Assembly (NCBI RefSeq): GCF_000263715.2
Contig: NZ_CM001514.1
Location: 6,138,498-6,202,497 of the forward strand
Direction of reading: 5' to 3'
DNA from: Pseudomonas synxantha BG33R
GTDB lineage: Bacteria > Pseudomonadota > Gammaproteobacteria > Pseudomonadales > Pseudomonadaceae
DNA length: 64,000 bases
Both the position numbers and the translations under genes were made by a program. Positions within the stretch are counted from its first letter, which is position 1, and every line of letters begins with the position of its first letter. The notes below the pieces were generated by a model. That model saw nothing but the letters and a program-made list of their open reading frames with translations, was not told the DNA's origin and did no database searches. This document shows, one piece after another, positions 26,906 to 35,843 of this stretch.

Positions 26906-27412
26906 GTGGCGAAGCAAAGTTCTCAGAAATTCATCGCGCGCAACCGTGCGCCTCGAGTGCAGATCGAGTACGACGTCGAGCTCTACGGCGCCGAGAAAAA
27001 GGTCCAGCTGCCCTTCGTAATGGGTGTGATGGCCGACCTCGCCGGCAAGCCCGCCGAGCCGCTGGCACCCGTGGCCGACCGCAAGTTCCTTGAAGTGGAC
27101 GTCGACAACTTCGACTCACGCCTCAAGGCCATGCAGCCACGCGTGGCGTTCCACGTACCCAACGAGCTGACCGGCGAAGGCAACCTGAGCCTGGATATCA
27201 CCTTCGAAAGCATGGACGACTTCAGCCCGGCCGCCGTAGCGCGCAAGGTTGACTCGCTGAACCAGTTGCTCGAAGCCCGCACTCAGTTGGCCAACCTGCT
27301 GACCTACATGGACGGCAAGACCGGCGCTGAAGAAATCATCATGAAGGCGATCAAGGACCCGGCACTGCTTCAGGCACTTGCCAGCGCGCCCAAGCCTGCA
27401 GGGGAGCAGTAA
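26906..27412 (+). CDS. tssB: T6SS sheath protein TssB
   Basis: TssB (168 aa) is the small sheath subunit; it pairs with TssC to form the contractile sheath around the Hcp tube. Family features are MAKQSSQKFIARNRAPRVQIEYDVE at the start, ELPFVMGVMADL-like residues near 35-50 and FDSRLKAMQPRVAF. tssC starts two bases after its stop. The start codon is GTG (frame check: gtggcgaag), with AGGAG upstream. Confidence 0.96.
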   Translation: MAKQSSQKFIARNRAPRVQIEYDVELYGAEKKVQLPFVMGVMADLAGKPAEPLAPVADRKFLEVDVDNFDSRLKAMQPRVAFHVPNELTGEGNLSLDITFESMDDFSPAAVARKVDSLNQLLEARTQLANLLTYMDGKTGAEEIIMKAIKDPALLQALASAPKPAGEQ

Positions 27413-27414
27413 TC

Positions 27415-28911
27415 ATGACTGACAATACCGCCCGCGAAGGCAGCCAGATCCTGGGTGCTACCGAAGAAGCCAGCGAGTTCGCCAACCTGCTGCTGCAAGA
27501 ATTCAAACCCAAGACCGAGCGTGCCCGCGAAGCCGTGGAAACCGCGGTGCGCACCCTGGCCGAACAAGCCCTGGCGCAAACCGACCTGGTGTCCAACGAC
27601 GCGATCAAGTCGATCGAATCGATCATCGCCGCCATCGACGCCAAGCTCACCGCCCAGGTTAACCAGATCATCCACCACCAGGATTTCCAACAGTTGGAAA
27701 GCGCCTGGCGTGGCCTGCACTACCTGGTCAACAACACCGAGAGCGACGAGCAACTGAAGATTCGCGTGCTCAACATTTCCAAGCCGGAGCTGCACAAGAC
27801 CTTGAAGAAATTCAAGGGCACCGCGTGGGACCAGAGCCCGATCTTCAAGAAGATGTACGAAGAAGAATACGGCCAGTTCGGCGGCGAGCCTTACGGTTGC
27901 CTGGTAGGCGATTACTACTTCGACCAGTCGCCACCCGACGTGGAACTGCTGGGCGAGCTGTCGAAAGTCTGCGCCGCCATGCACTCGCCGTTCATCGCGG
28001 CCGCATCGCCCACCGTAATGGGCATGGGCTCCTGGCAGGAACTGTCGAACCCACGCGACCTGACCAAGATTTTCACCACCCCGGAATACGCCGGCTGGCG
28101 TTCGCTGCGTGAATCGGAAGACTCGCGCTACATCGGCCTGACCATGCCGCGCTTCCTGGCGCGCCTGCCATATGGCGCCAAGACCGACCCGGTGGAAGCC
28201 TTTGCCTTCGAAGAAAACACCGACGGCGCCGACAGCTCCAAGTACACCTGGGCCAACGCCGCCTACGCGATGGCGGTGAACATCAACCGCTCGTTCAAGC
28301 ACTACGGCTGGTGCTCGCGTATCCGTGGTATCGAGTCTGGCGGTGAAGTGGAAAACCTGCCGGCCCACACGTTCCCTACCGATGACGGTGGCGTGGACAT
28401 GAAGTGCCCGACCGAAATCGCTATCAGCGACCGCCGTGAAGCGGAACTGGCGAAGAACGGTTTCATGCCGCTGCTGCACAAGAAAAACACCGACTTCGCC
28501 GCGTTCATCGGCGCCCAGTCGTTGCAGAAGCCGGCTGAATACGACGATCCGGACGCCACCGCCAACGCCAACCTGGCCGCACGTCTGCCGTACCTGTTCG
28601 CCACCTGCCGTTTCGCCCACTACTTGAAGTGCATCGTGCGCGACAAGGTCGGCTCCTTCAAAGAGAAGGACGAGATGCAGCGCTGGTTGCAGGACTGGAT
28701 CCTCAACTACGTCGACGGCGACCCTGCGCACTCCACCGAAACCACCAAGGCCCAGCACCCGTTGGCGGCTGCCGAAGTGATCGTGGAAGAAGTCGAAGGC
28801 AACCCGGGGTACTACAACTCCAAGTTCTACCTGCGCCCGCACTACCAGCTTGAAGGGCTGACGGTGTCGTTGCGTTTGGTATCGAAGCTGCCTTCGGCAA
28901 AAAGCGCTTAA
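27415..28911 (+). CDS. tssC: T6SS sheath protein TssC
   Basis: TssC (498 aa) is the large sheath subunit recycled by ClpV. Diagnostic stretches are FQQLESAWRGLHYLVNNTESDEQLKIRVLN, FGGEPYGCLVGDYYF, WRSLRESEDSRYIGLTMPRFL and RFAHYLKCIVRDKVGSF. Length and sequence are typical. It ends before a REPIN that separates it from hcp. A long reverse-frame reading on the opposite strand is a coding shadow. Confidence 0.97.
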   Translation: MTDNTAREGSQILGATEEASEFANLLLQEFKPKTERAREAVETAVRTLAEQALAQTDLVSNDAIKSIESIIAAIDAKLTAQVNQIIHHQDFQQLESAWRGLHYLVNNTESDEQLKIRVLNISKPELHKTLKKFKGTAWDQSPIFKKMYEEEYGQFGGEPYGCLVGDYYFDQSPPDVELLGELSKVCAAMHSPFIAAASPTVMGMGSWQELSNPRDLTKIFTTPEYAGWRSLRESEDSRYIGLTMPRFLARLPYGAKTDPVEAFAFEENTDGADSSKYTWANAAYAMAVNINRSFKHYGWCSRIRGIESGGEVENLPAHTFPTDDGGVDMKCPTEIAISDRREAELAKNGFMPLLHKKNTDFAAFIGAQSLQKPAEYDDPDATANANLAARLPYLFATCRFAHYLKCIVRDKVGSFKEKDEMQRWLQDWILNYVDGDPAHSTETTKAQHPLAAAEVIVEEVEGNPGYYNSKFYLRPHYQLEGLTVSLRLVSKLPSAKSA

Positions 28912-28930
28912 AAATCGGGACTGGCTCGCT

Positions 28931-29037
28931 CCCCGTAGGAGCGAGCTTGCTCGCGAAAAACTTGCAGGCGCTGCGTTCATCCAGGATGCCCGCGTCGCCG
29001 TTGACGACCTTCGCGAGCAAGCTCGCTCCTACAGGGG
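28931..29037. repeat. REPIN, GTAGGAGCGAGCTTGCTCGCG type, between tssC and hcp
   Basis: Inverted REP units (28931-28957 and 29010-29037) lie in the 174-base gap between tssC and hcp. This REP family differs from the other three in the window. Such structures can stabilise upstream mRNA or separate expression of neighbours. Confidence 0.9.
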
Positions 29038-29085
29038 TCGGCGGCGTTAACAAATACAGTGGCTGAGTCCACACGGGGAGAAAAC

Positions 29086-29574
29086 ATGGCTGTTGATATT
29101 TTCATCAAGATCGGCGACATCAAGGGCGAGTCCATGGACAAGGCCCACAAGGACGAAATCGACGTATTGAACTGGAGCTGGGGCATGGCCCAGTCCGGCA
29201 ACATGCATGTTGGCGGTGGCGGCGGCGCGGGCAAGGTGAATATCCAGGACCTGTCGCTGACCAAGTACGTCGACAAGGCTTCGCCCAACCTGATGATGCA
29301 CTGCGCCAGCGGCAAGCACATCGACAAGGTCAAGCTGACCGTGCGCAAGGCCGGTGGCGAAAGCCAGGTCGAGTACATGGTGATCAACCTGGAAGAAGTG
29401 CTGGTCACGTCCCTGAGCACCGGCGGCTCGGGCACCGATGATCGCCTGACCGAGAACGTGACCCTGAACTTCGCCCAAGTGATGGTCGACTACCAGCCGC
29501 AGAAAGCCGACGGCACCAAAGACGGCGGCGCGATCAAGTTTGGCTGGAACATCCGTTCCAACACCAAGCGCTGA
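29086..29574 (+). CDS. hcp: T6SS tube protein Hcp
   Basis: Hcp (162 aa) forms hexameric rings that make the inner tube and is secreted with effectors in its lumen. The start MAVDIFIKIGDIKGESMDKAHKDE and WSWGMAQSGNMHVGGG are typical of Hcp1. The ATG at 29086 has GGGGAG upstream; an in-frame codon at 29059 is rejected for poor fit. It is followed by a strong hairpin and tssE. Confidence 0.97.
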   Translation: MAVDIFIKIGDIKGESMDKAHKDEIDVLNWSWGMAQSGNMHVGGGGGAGKVNIQDLSLTKYVDKASPNLMMHCASGKHIDKVKLTVRKAGGESQVEYMVINLEEVLVTSLSTGGSGTDDRLTENVTLNFAQVMVDYQPQKADGTKDGGAIKFGWNIRSNTKR

Positions 29575-29579
29575 TAGCC

Positions 29580-29612
29580 CCTGTGGCCGTGACCCCGCGC
29601 CACGGCCACAGG
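29580..29612 (+). terminator. Strong hairpin after hcp
   Basis: A perfect 12-base stem (CCTGTGGCCGTG with CACGGCCACAGG) encloses a 9-base loop, starting six bases after the hcp stop. There is no long T run, so it may partly terminate transcription or protect the hcp mRNA end, letting hcp be made in excess over tssEFG-clpV. Confidence 0.65.
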
Positions 29613-29652
29613 CATCTTGTCCCTCTCGCAACCCGTCCGTGGAGCTGCTTTG

Positions 29653-30168
29653 GTGGTAACTGAAATCGCTTCCCGCGACCGTCTGCAACCGTCCCTGCTG
29701 GACCGGCTGACCGACGACGACCCGACCAATCCCAAGGAAAGCGCCGACAAACGCGTGCTATCCCTGACCCAATTGAAAGCCTCGGTACTGCGTGACCTGG
29801 CGTGGCTGCTCAACACCACCTCGTTGCTTGATGCCGATGCGACGCTGCACACCCCGGCCGGTACCTCGGTGGTCAATTACGGCCTGCCGGCACTGGCGGG
29901 CAACAGCGTTTCCAGTGTCGACATCAAGGCCCTGGAAGCCCTGATCTACCAGGCCATCGCCACCTTCGAGCCACGCATCCTGCGCCACACCCTGCGGGTC
30001 AAAGCCCGTGTCGGCCATGGCGAGATGAACCACAACGCCCTGAGTTTCGAGATCGAAGGCGACCTGTGGGCACAGCCAGTGCCGTTGCGCCTGCTGCTGC
30101 AAACCGACCTCGACCTGGAGTCGGGCCATGTACGCGTGGTCAATGCCGACCAGCGGAGACGCCCATGA
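29653..30168 (+). CDS. tssE: T6SS baseplate protein TssE
   Basis: TssE (171 aa) is the gp25-like baseplate subunit. Family residues include [21 protein letters not shown] near the start, [12 protein letters not shown], and [14 protein letters not shown] with the conserved EPRI. The GTG at 29653 has GGAG eight bases upstream and gives the usual N-terminus; an upstream TTG at 29617 lies in the post-hcp hairpin region. The stop overlaps the tssF start (ATGA). Confidence 0.93.
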   Translation: MVTEIASRDRLQPSLLDRLTDDDPTNPKESADKRVLSLTQLKASVLRDLAWLLNTTSLLDADATLHTPAGTSVVNYGLPALAGNSVSSVDIKALEALIYQAIATFEPRILRHTLRVKARVGHGEMNHNALSFEIEGDLWAQPVPLRLLLQTDLDLESGHVRVVNADQRRRP

Positions 30169-32024
30169 ATCCGCGCCTGCTGGAGCTGTACAACCAGGAA
30201 CTGCACCACGTGCGCGAAAGCGCCGCCGAGTTCGCCAAGGAATACCCGAAGATCGCCAGTCGGCTGACCCTGTCCGGCATGGACTGCGCCGACCCCTACG
30301 TCGAACGCTTGCTTGAAGGCTTTGCCTACCTCACGGCCCGGGTGCAGCTCAAGCTCGACGCCGAGTACCCGACCTTCACCCACAACCTGCTGGAAATCGC
30401 CTACCCGCACTACCTGGCGCCCACCCCGTCGATGACCGTGGTGCAGTTGCAGACCGACCCGGATGAAGGCTCTCTGGCCAGCGGTTTCCCCCTGCCCCGC
30501 GACACGGTACTGCGCGCCGCCCTGGGCCGCGAAACCCAGACCTGCTGTGAGTACCGCACCGCACATCCAGTAACGCTGTGGCCGTTGCAGGTCAGCGCCG
30601 CCGAATACTTCGGCAACCCCGCCGCCGTGCTCGGTCGCCTGGCCGCCAGCGAGCCGAAAGCCAAGGCGGGTTTGCGCCTGACCCTGCGCACCGGTGCCGA
30701 ATTGCCGTTCAGCAGCCTTGAGCTGGATAACCTGCCGCTGTACCTCAGCGGCGCCGATGAGCAACCATTCCGCCTCTACGAACAACTGCTGGGCAATGCC
30801 TGCGCGGTGTTTGCACGCCAACCCGGCGGCGATTGGGTTGAGCGTTTGCCCCAAGACGCGTTGCGCTCCCGCGGGTTTGACGATGCCGACGCGGCGATGC
30901 CGGTAGTGGCGCGGGCGTTCCAGGGCTACCGGCTGTTGCAGGAATACTTCGCCCTGCCCCACCGCTTCCTGTTCGTCGAGTTTGCCGAACTGGGCCGGGC
31001 GGTCAAGCGTTGCGACGGCCAGGAGCTGGAACTGATTGTGCTGTTCGACCGCCACGAACCGAGCCTGGAAGGCAGCGTTGGCGCAGCGCAGTTTTTGCCC
31101 TTCTGCACCCCCGCGATCAACCTGTTCCCAAAACGCGTGGACCGCATCCACTTGTCTGACCGGGTCAACGAACACCACGTGATCGCCGACCGCACGCGGC
31201 CGATGGATTTCGAGATTCACTCGTTGAGCGGCATCACCGGCCACGGCACCGGGCCGGAGCAGCCGTTTTTACCCTTCTATGCGGTGCGTGATCCGTCGCG
31301 TTATGGCCGTGACCAGGCTTACTACACGGTGCGCCGCGAGCCACGCGTGCTGTCCAGCGACCAGCGCCGCAACGGCCCGCGCTCCACCTACGTGGGCAGC
31401 GAAACCTTCGTCAGCCTGGTGGACAGCCGCCAGGCGCCCTACGGCCATGATTTGCGCCAGTTGGGCGTCACGGCGCTGTGCACCAACCGTGACTTGCCGC
31501 TGTTCATGAGCGTGGGCAACGACAAGACCGATTTCACCCTGGCCGACAGCGCTCCGGTGCTTTCAGTGCGTTGCGTCGCAGGTCCCAGCCGCCCACGCGC
31601 CAGCCATGCCCACGATGCCAAGGCCTGGCGCCTGATCAGCCAGCTGTCGCTCAATTACCTGTCTTTGAGCGAACAGGGCCAGGGTGCCGGCGCCCTGCGT
31701 GAGTTATTGCGCCTGTACGGCGACAGTAACGACGCCGCTCTGCAATTGCAGATCGAAGGCTTGCGCGAAGTCAGCAGCAAGGCGGTGACCCGGCGCCTGC
31801 CGATGCCCGGGCCGATCGTGTTTGGCCGGGGCCTGGAAATCACCCTGCAATTCGATGAAAACGCGTTTCGCGGCACCGGTGTGTTCCTGCTCGGTGCGGT
31901 GTTGGAGCGCTTCCTGGCACGCTATGTGTCGATCAACAGTTTTACCGAGACGGTGATCCGTACCACCGAACGCGGCGAGATCATGCGATGGAAAGCCAAG
32001 CCCGGACGGCGTCCGACCCTGTGA
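30165..32024 (+). CDS. tssF: T6SS baseplate protein TssF
   Basis: TssF (619 aa) is a wedge subunit of the baseplate. The N-terminus [34 protein letters not shown] is highly typical. So are [34 protein letters not shown] and the C-terminal [17 protein letters not shown]. The ATG at 30165 overlaps the tssE stop; longer in-frame readings upstream overlap tssE and are rejected. Confidence 0.96.
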   Translation: MNPRLLELYNQELHHVRESAAEFAKEYPKIASRLTLSGMDCADPYVERLLEGFAYLTARVQLKLDAEYPTFTHNLLEIAYPHYLAPTPSMTVVQLQTDPDEGSLASGFPLPRDTVLRAALGRETQTCCEYRTAHPVTLWPLQVSAAEYFGNPAAVLGRLAASEPKAKAGLRLTLRTGAELPFSSLELDNLPLYLSGADEQPFRLYEQLLGNACAVFARQPGGDWVERLPQDALRSRGFDDADAAMPVVARAFQGYRLLQEYFALPHRFLFVEFAELGRAVKRCDGQELELIVLFDRHEPSLEGSVGAAQFLPFCTPAINLFPKRVDRIHLSDRVNEHHVIADRTRPMDFEIHSLSGITGHGTGPEQPFLPFYAVRDPSRYGRDQAYYTVRREPRVLSSDQRRNGPRSTYVGSETFVSLVDSRQAPYGHDLRQLGVTALCTNRDLPLFMSVGNDKTDFTLADSAPVLSVRCVAGPSRPRASHAHDAKAWRLISQLSLNYLSLSEQGQGAGALRELLRLYGDSNDAALQLQIEGLREVSSKAVTRRLPMPGPIVFGRGLEITLQFDENAFRGTGVFLLGAVLERFLARYVSINSFTETVIRTTERGEIMRWKAKPGRRPTL

Positions 32025-33031
32025 GTACCCTGGATGCGATGCATCAGGAGCCCTGGGAATATGACTTCTTCCAGGCGCTGCGGCGTATCGAGTGCGAATC
32101 GCCGGACCTGCCGCGCCTGGGCCATTCCCTGCGCCTGTCGGATGACCCGTTGCGCCTCGGGCAACAGGCCGATTGCACCTTCGCGCCGGCCACGCTGGCG
32201 TCGGTCGACCCCGGCGGCGACGGCAAGCCGGCGCGGCTGGAGCAGTTCTTCTTCGGCCTCGGCGGCCCCAACGGCCCACTGCCGCTGCATATCACCGAGT
32301 ACGTGCGCGAGCGTCAGCGCAATAACGCCGACAGCACCAGCAAGCAGTTCCTGGATGTGTTCCACCATCGCTTGCTGACGCTGTTCTACCGAGCCTGGGC
32401 CGAGGCGCGTCCGACGGTCAGCCACGACCGGCCGGACGATGACTACTGGTCCGCACGCCTCGCCGCCCTCAGTGGCCGCGGTATGCCAAGCCTGCAGAAT
32501 CAGGGCCTTATCCCGGATACCGCCAAGCTGCACTACAGCGGCCACCTGTCGGCGCAAACCCGCTACCCGGATGGCTTGAAGGCGATCCTTGGCGAGTATT
32601 TCGGCCTGCCGGTAGCGATCGAGGAATACGTCGGCCAATGGCTGGAATTGCCCGAGCGCAGCCGCGTCGGTGTGAGCGCCAACCAGTTGGGCGTGGATTT
32701 TTGCCTGGGCCGCTTTGTGTGGGACCGCCAGCATAAATTCCGCATTCGCCTGGGCCCACTCAAGCTGGACGACTACATGGGGATGCTGCCTGGTCATCAA
32801 CCGTTCAACGAACTGGTGGCCTGGGTGGCCGAGTACCTGGGCCATGAACTGGACTGGGACCTGAACCTGGTTTTGCAACAACCCGAAGTTCCGGCACTGC
32901 AACTCAACGGCCAGTTCCGCCTGGGTTTCAATACCTGGCTCGGCCAACCTGCGCATGACGCCAACGACCTAATCCTGGCCCGGCATTACGCCGACCACGC
33001 CACCACCTCAAGGAATCCAGAGCATGGGTGA
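31988..33031 (+). CDS. tssG: T6SS baseplate protein TssG
   Basis: TssG (347 aa) pairs with TssF in the baseplate wedge. Typical stretches are EPWEYDFFQALRRIECESPDLPRLG, FFGLGGPNGPLPLHITEYVRER and RVGVSANQLGVDFCLGRFVWDRQHKFRIRLGPL. With the ATG at 31988 it overlaps tssF by 37 bases. A GTG at 32021, overlapping the tssF stop as GTGA, is an equally sensible start. The stop overlaps clpV by eight bases. Confidence 0.93.
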   Translation: MESQARTASDPVSTLDAMHQEPWEYDFFQALRRIECESPDLPRLGHSLRLSDDPLRLGQQADCTFAPATLASVDPGGDGKPARLEQFFFGLGGPNGPLPLHITEYVRERQRNNADSTSKQFLDVFHHRLLTLFYRAWAEARPTVSHDRPDDDYWSARLAALSGRGMPSLQNQGLIPDTAKLHYSGHLSAQTRYPDGLKAILGEYFGLPVAIEEYVGQWLELPERSRVGVSANQLGVDFCLGRFVWDRQHKFRIRLGPLKLDDYMGMLPGHQPFNELVAWVAEYLGHELDWDLNLVLQQPEVPALQLNGQFRLGFNTWLGQPAHDANDLILARHYADHATTSRNPEHG

Positions 33032-35687
33032 AATCAGTCGCGCCGCACTGTTCGGCAAACTCAACAGCGTGGCCTACAAGGCCATCGAAGCCGCCACCGT
33101 GTTCTGCAAGTTGCGGGGCAATCCGTATGTGGAGCTGGCCCACTGGTTTCACCAGTTGCTGCAATTGCAGGACTCGGACCTGCACCGCATCATCCGCCAG
33201 TTCAACCTAGAACCGGCGCGCCTGGCCCGTGACCTTACCGAGGCCCTGGACCGCCTGCCACGCGGGTCGACCTCCATCACCGACCTGTCCTCCCACGTGG
33301 AGGAAGCGGTGGAACGTGGCTGGGTGTACGGCAGCCTGATGTTTGGCGAAAGCCAGGTGCGCACCGGTTACCTGGTGCTGGGCATTCTGAAAACGCCGAG
33401 CCTGCGCCACGCGCTGCTGGGCTTGTCCGCCGAATTCGACAAAGTCAAGGCCGAAGCCTTGAGCGAGCGCTTTGACGAATACGTCGGTGACTCGCCGGAA
33501 AATGCCTTGAGCGCCAGCGATGGTTTCAATGCTGGAGCAGTGCCGGGTGAAGCCAGCGGTGCGATGGCGCCGAGTGCGATGGGCAAGCAGGAAGCGCTCA
33601 AGCGCTTCACCGTTGACCTGACCGAACAGGCCCGCAGCGGCAAGCTCGACCCTATCGTCGGCCGTGACGAAGAGATTCGCCAACTGGTAGACATCCTCAT
33701 GCGTCGGCGCCAGAACAACCCGATCCTCACCGGTGAGGCCGGAGTGGGCAAGACCGCCGTGGTCGAAGGTTTCGCCCTGCGCATCGTCGCCGGTGATGTG
33801 CCGCCCGCCTTGAAAGACGTGGAACTGCGCAGCCTCGACGTGGGCCTGCTGCAAGCCGGCGCCAGCATGAAGGGCGAGTTCGAACAGCGCCTGCGCCAGG
33901 TCATTGAAGATGTGCAGTCTTCGCCCAAGCCGATCATCCTGTTTATCGACGAAGCCCATACGCTGGTGGGCGCCGGCGGTGCCGCCGGTACGGGTGACGC
34001 GGCCAACCTGCTCAAGCCCGCTCTCGCCCGTGGCACCTTGCGCACCGTGGCCGCGACGACCTGGGCCGAGTACAAGAAACACATCGAGAAAGACCCGGCG
34101 CTGACCCGCCGTTTCCAGGTGGTACAGGTTGCCGAGCCGTCGGAAGACAAGGCGCTGCTGATGATGCGCGGCGTGGCCTCGACCATGGAAAAACACCACC
34201 AGGTGCAGATCCTCGATGAAGCCCTGGAAGCCTCGGTCAAGCTGTCGCACCGCTACATCCCGGCGCGCCAGTTGCCGGACAAGTCCGTGAGCCTGCTGGA
34301 CACCGCCTGCGCCCGTGTCGCCATCAGCCTGCACGCAGTGCCCGCCGAAGTGGACGACAGCCGTCGCCGCATCGAAGCGCTGGAAACCGAGCTGCAAATC
34401 ATCGCCCGCGAACAGGCCATCGGCATTGCCATTGGTACGCGCCAGAGCAACAGCGAAGCCCTGTTGAGCACCGAGCGCGAGCGCCTGGCGACCCTGGAAA
34501 ACCGTTGGGCCGAAGAGAAAGCCCTGGTGGATGAACTGCTCGCCACCCGTGCCACCTTGCGCGAAAAGGCCGGCGTAGTAGACAGCGGCAGCGATGAACT
34601 CCGCACGCAACTGATCGACCTGCAACAACGCCTCACCGCCCTGCAAGGCGAAACCCCGCTGATCCTGCCGACCGTGGATTACCAGGCCGTGGCCTCGGTG
34701 GTCGCCGACTGGACCGGCATCCCGGTGGGCCGCATGGCGCGCAACGAACTGGAGACCGTGCTCAACCTCGACCAGCACCTGAAAAAACGCATCATCGGCC
34801 AGGACCACGCCCTGCAGATGATCGCCAAGCGCATCCAGACTTCCCGCGCCGGCCTCGACAACCCGAGCAAGCCGATTGGCGTGTTCATGCTGGCCGGCAC
34901 CTCGGGTGTGGGCAAGACCGAAACCGCCCTGGCACTGGCCGAAGCCATGTACGGCGGCGAGCAGAACGTCATCACCATCAACATGAGCGAGTTCCAGGAA
35001 GCCCACACCGTGTCCACCCTCAAGGGCGCGCCACCGGGCTATATCGGCTACGGCGAAGGCGGCGTGCTGACCGAAGCGGTGCGGCGAAAACCCTACAGCG
35101 TGGTGCTGCTGGATGAGGTAGAGAAAGCTCACCCGGACGTGCATGAGATCTTCTTCCAGGTGTTCGACAAGGGCGTGATGGAAGACGGCGAAGGCCGAGT
35201 GATCGACTTCAAGAACACCCTGATCCTGCTGACTACCAACGCCGGTACCGAGCTGATCTCCCACGTCTGCAAAGACCCGGCGAACATTCCCGAGCCGGAA
35301 GAAATCGCCAAGGCCCTGCGCCAGCCGTTGCTGGAGATTTTCCCACCGGCGCTGCTGGGGCGTTTGGTGACCATTCCCTACTACCCGCTGAGCGACGAGA
35401 TGCTCAAGGCGATCACGCGCCTGCAACTGAACCGCATCAAGAAGCGCGTGGAGAACACCCACAAAGTCGCCTTTGACTACGACGATGCGGTGGTCGATTT
35501 GATCGTCTCGCGCTGCACTGAAACCGAAAGCGGCGGGCGCATGATCGACACTATCCTCACCAACAGCCTGCTGCCGGACATGAGCCGTGAGTTCCTCACG
35601 CGCATGTTGGAAGGCAAGGCGCTGGCGGGGGTGCGGATCAGCAGTCGGGATAATGAATTGCACTACGACTTCAGCGACGCAGATTGA
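33024..35687 (+). CDS. clpV: T6SS sheath-recycling ATPase ClpV (TssH)
   Basis: ClpV (887 aa) is an AAA+ unfoldase that disassembles contracted TssBC sheath. The N-terminal domain covers about residues 1-160. The first AAA domain has Walker A GEAGVGKT (237-244) and Walker B IILFIDEAHTLVG. The second has GTSGVGKTETAL at about residue 630 and VVLLDEVEKAHPDV. The length matches ClpV1. It ends 19 bases before a REPIN that separates it from vgrG. Confidence 0.97.
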   Translation: MGEISRAALFGKLNSVAYKAIEAATVFCKLRGNPYVELAHWFHQLLQLQDSDLHRIIRQFNLEPARLARDLTEALDRLPRGSTSITDLSSHVEEAVERGWVYGSLMFGESQVRTGYLVLGILKTPSLRHALLGLSAEFDKVKAEALSERFDEYVGDSPENALSASDGFNAGAVPGEASGAMAPSAMGKQEALKRFTVDLTEQARSGKLDPIVGRDEEIRQLVDILMRRRQNNPILTGEAGVGKTAVVEGFALRIVAGDVPPALKDVELRSLDVGLLQAGASMKGEFEQRLRQVIEDVQSSPKPIILFIDEAHTLVGAGGAAGTGDAANLLKPALARGTLRTVAATTWAEYKKHIEKDPALTRRFQVVQVAEPSEDKALLMMRGVASTMEKHHQVQILDEALEASVKLSHRYIPARQLPDKSVSLLDTACARVAISLHAVPAEVDDSRRRIEALETELQIIAREQAIGIAIGTRQSNSEALLSTERERLATLENRWAEEKALVDELLATRATLREKAGVVDSGSDELRTQLIDLQQRLTALQGETPLILPTVDYQAVASVVADWTGIPVGRMARNELETVLNLDQHLKKRIIGQDHALQMIAKRIQTSRAGLDNPSKPIGVFMLAGTSGVGKTETALALAEAMYGGEQNVITINMSEFQEAHTVSTLKGAPPGYIGYGEGGVLTEAVRRKPYSVVLLDEVEKAHPDVHEIFFQVFDKGVMEDGEGRVIDFKNTLILLTTNAGTELISHVCKDPANIPEPEEIAKALRQPLLEIFPPALLGRLVTIPYYPLSDEMLKAITRLQLNRIKKRVENTHKVAFDYDDAVVDLIVSRCTETESGGRMIDTILTNSLLPDMSREFLTRMLEGKALAGVRISSRDNELHYDFSDAD

Positions 35688-35706
35688 CCTGACGGGACAC
35701 GGTCAA

Positions 35707-35800
35707 AATGTGGGAGCTGGCTTGCCTGCGATAGCGGTGTATCAGTCAACATCAATGTTGAATGTTCAATTGCTATCGCAGGCAAGCCAGCTCCCACATT
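35707..35800. repeat. REPIN between clpV and vgrG
   Basis: Inverted REP units of the GTGGGAGCTGGCTTGCC type (35707-35735 and 35772-35800) flank an inner small palindrome (CAACATCAATGTTG, near 35747-35760). It marks the boundary between the core T6SS operon and the vgrG-effector cassette. Confidence 0.9.
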
Positions 35801-35843
35801 GGATTCGGTTCCTTCAGTAATCAAGACCTTTACAGGACGCCCA

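Noticed and set aside
27370..28980. 536-codon open frame on the minus strand opposite tssC
   Set aside because: It mirrors the clear TssC coding frame; its residues are low-complexity (rich in V, F, G, R, H) with no family features.
33207..35663. 818-codon open frame on the minus strand opposite clpV
   Set aside because: ClpV motifs are on the plus strand; this frame is a GC-rich codon shadow.
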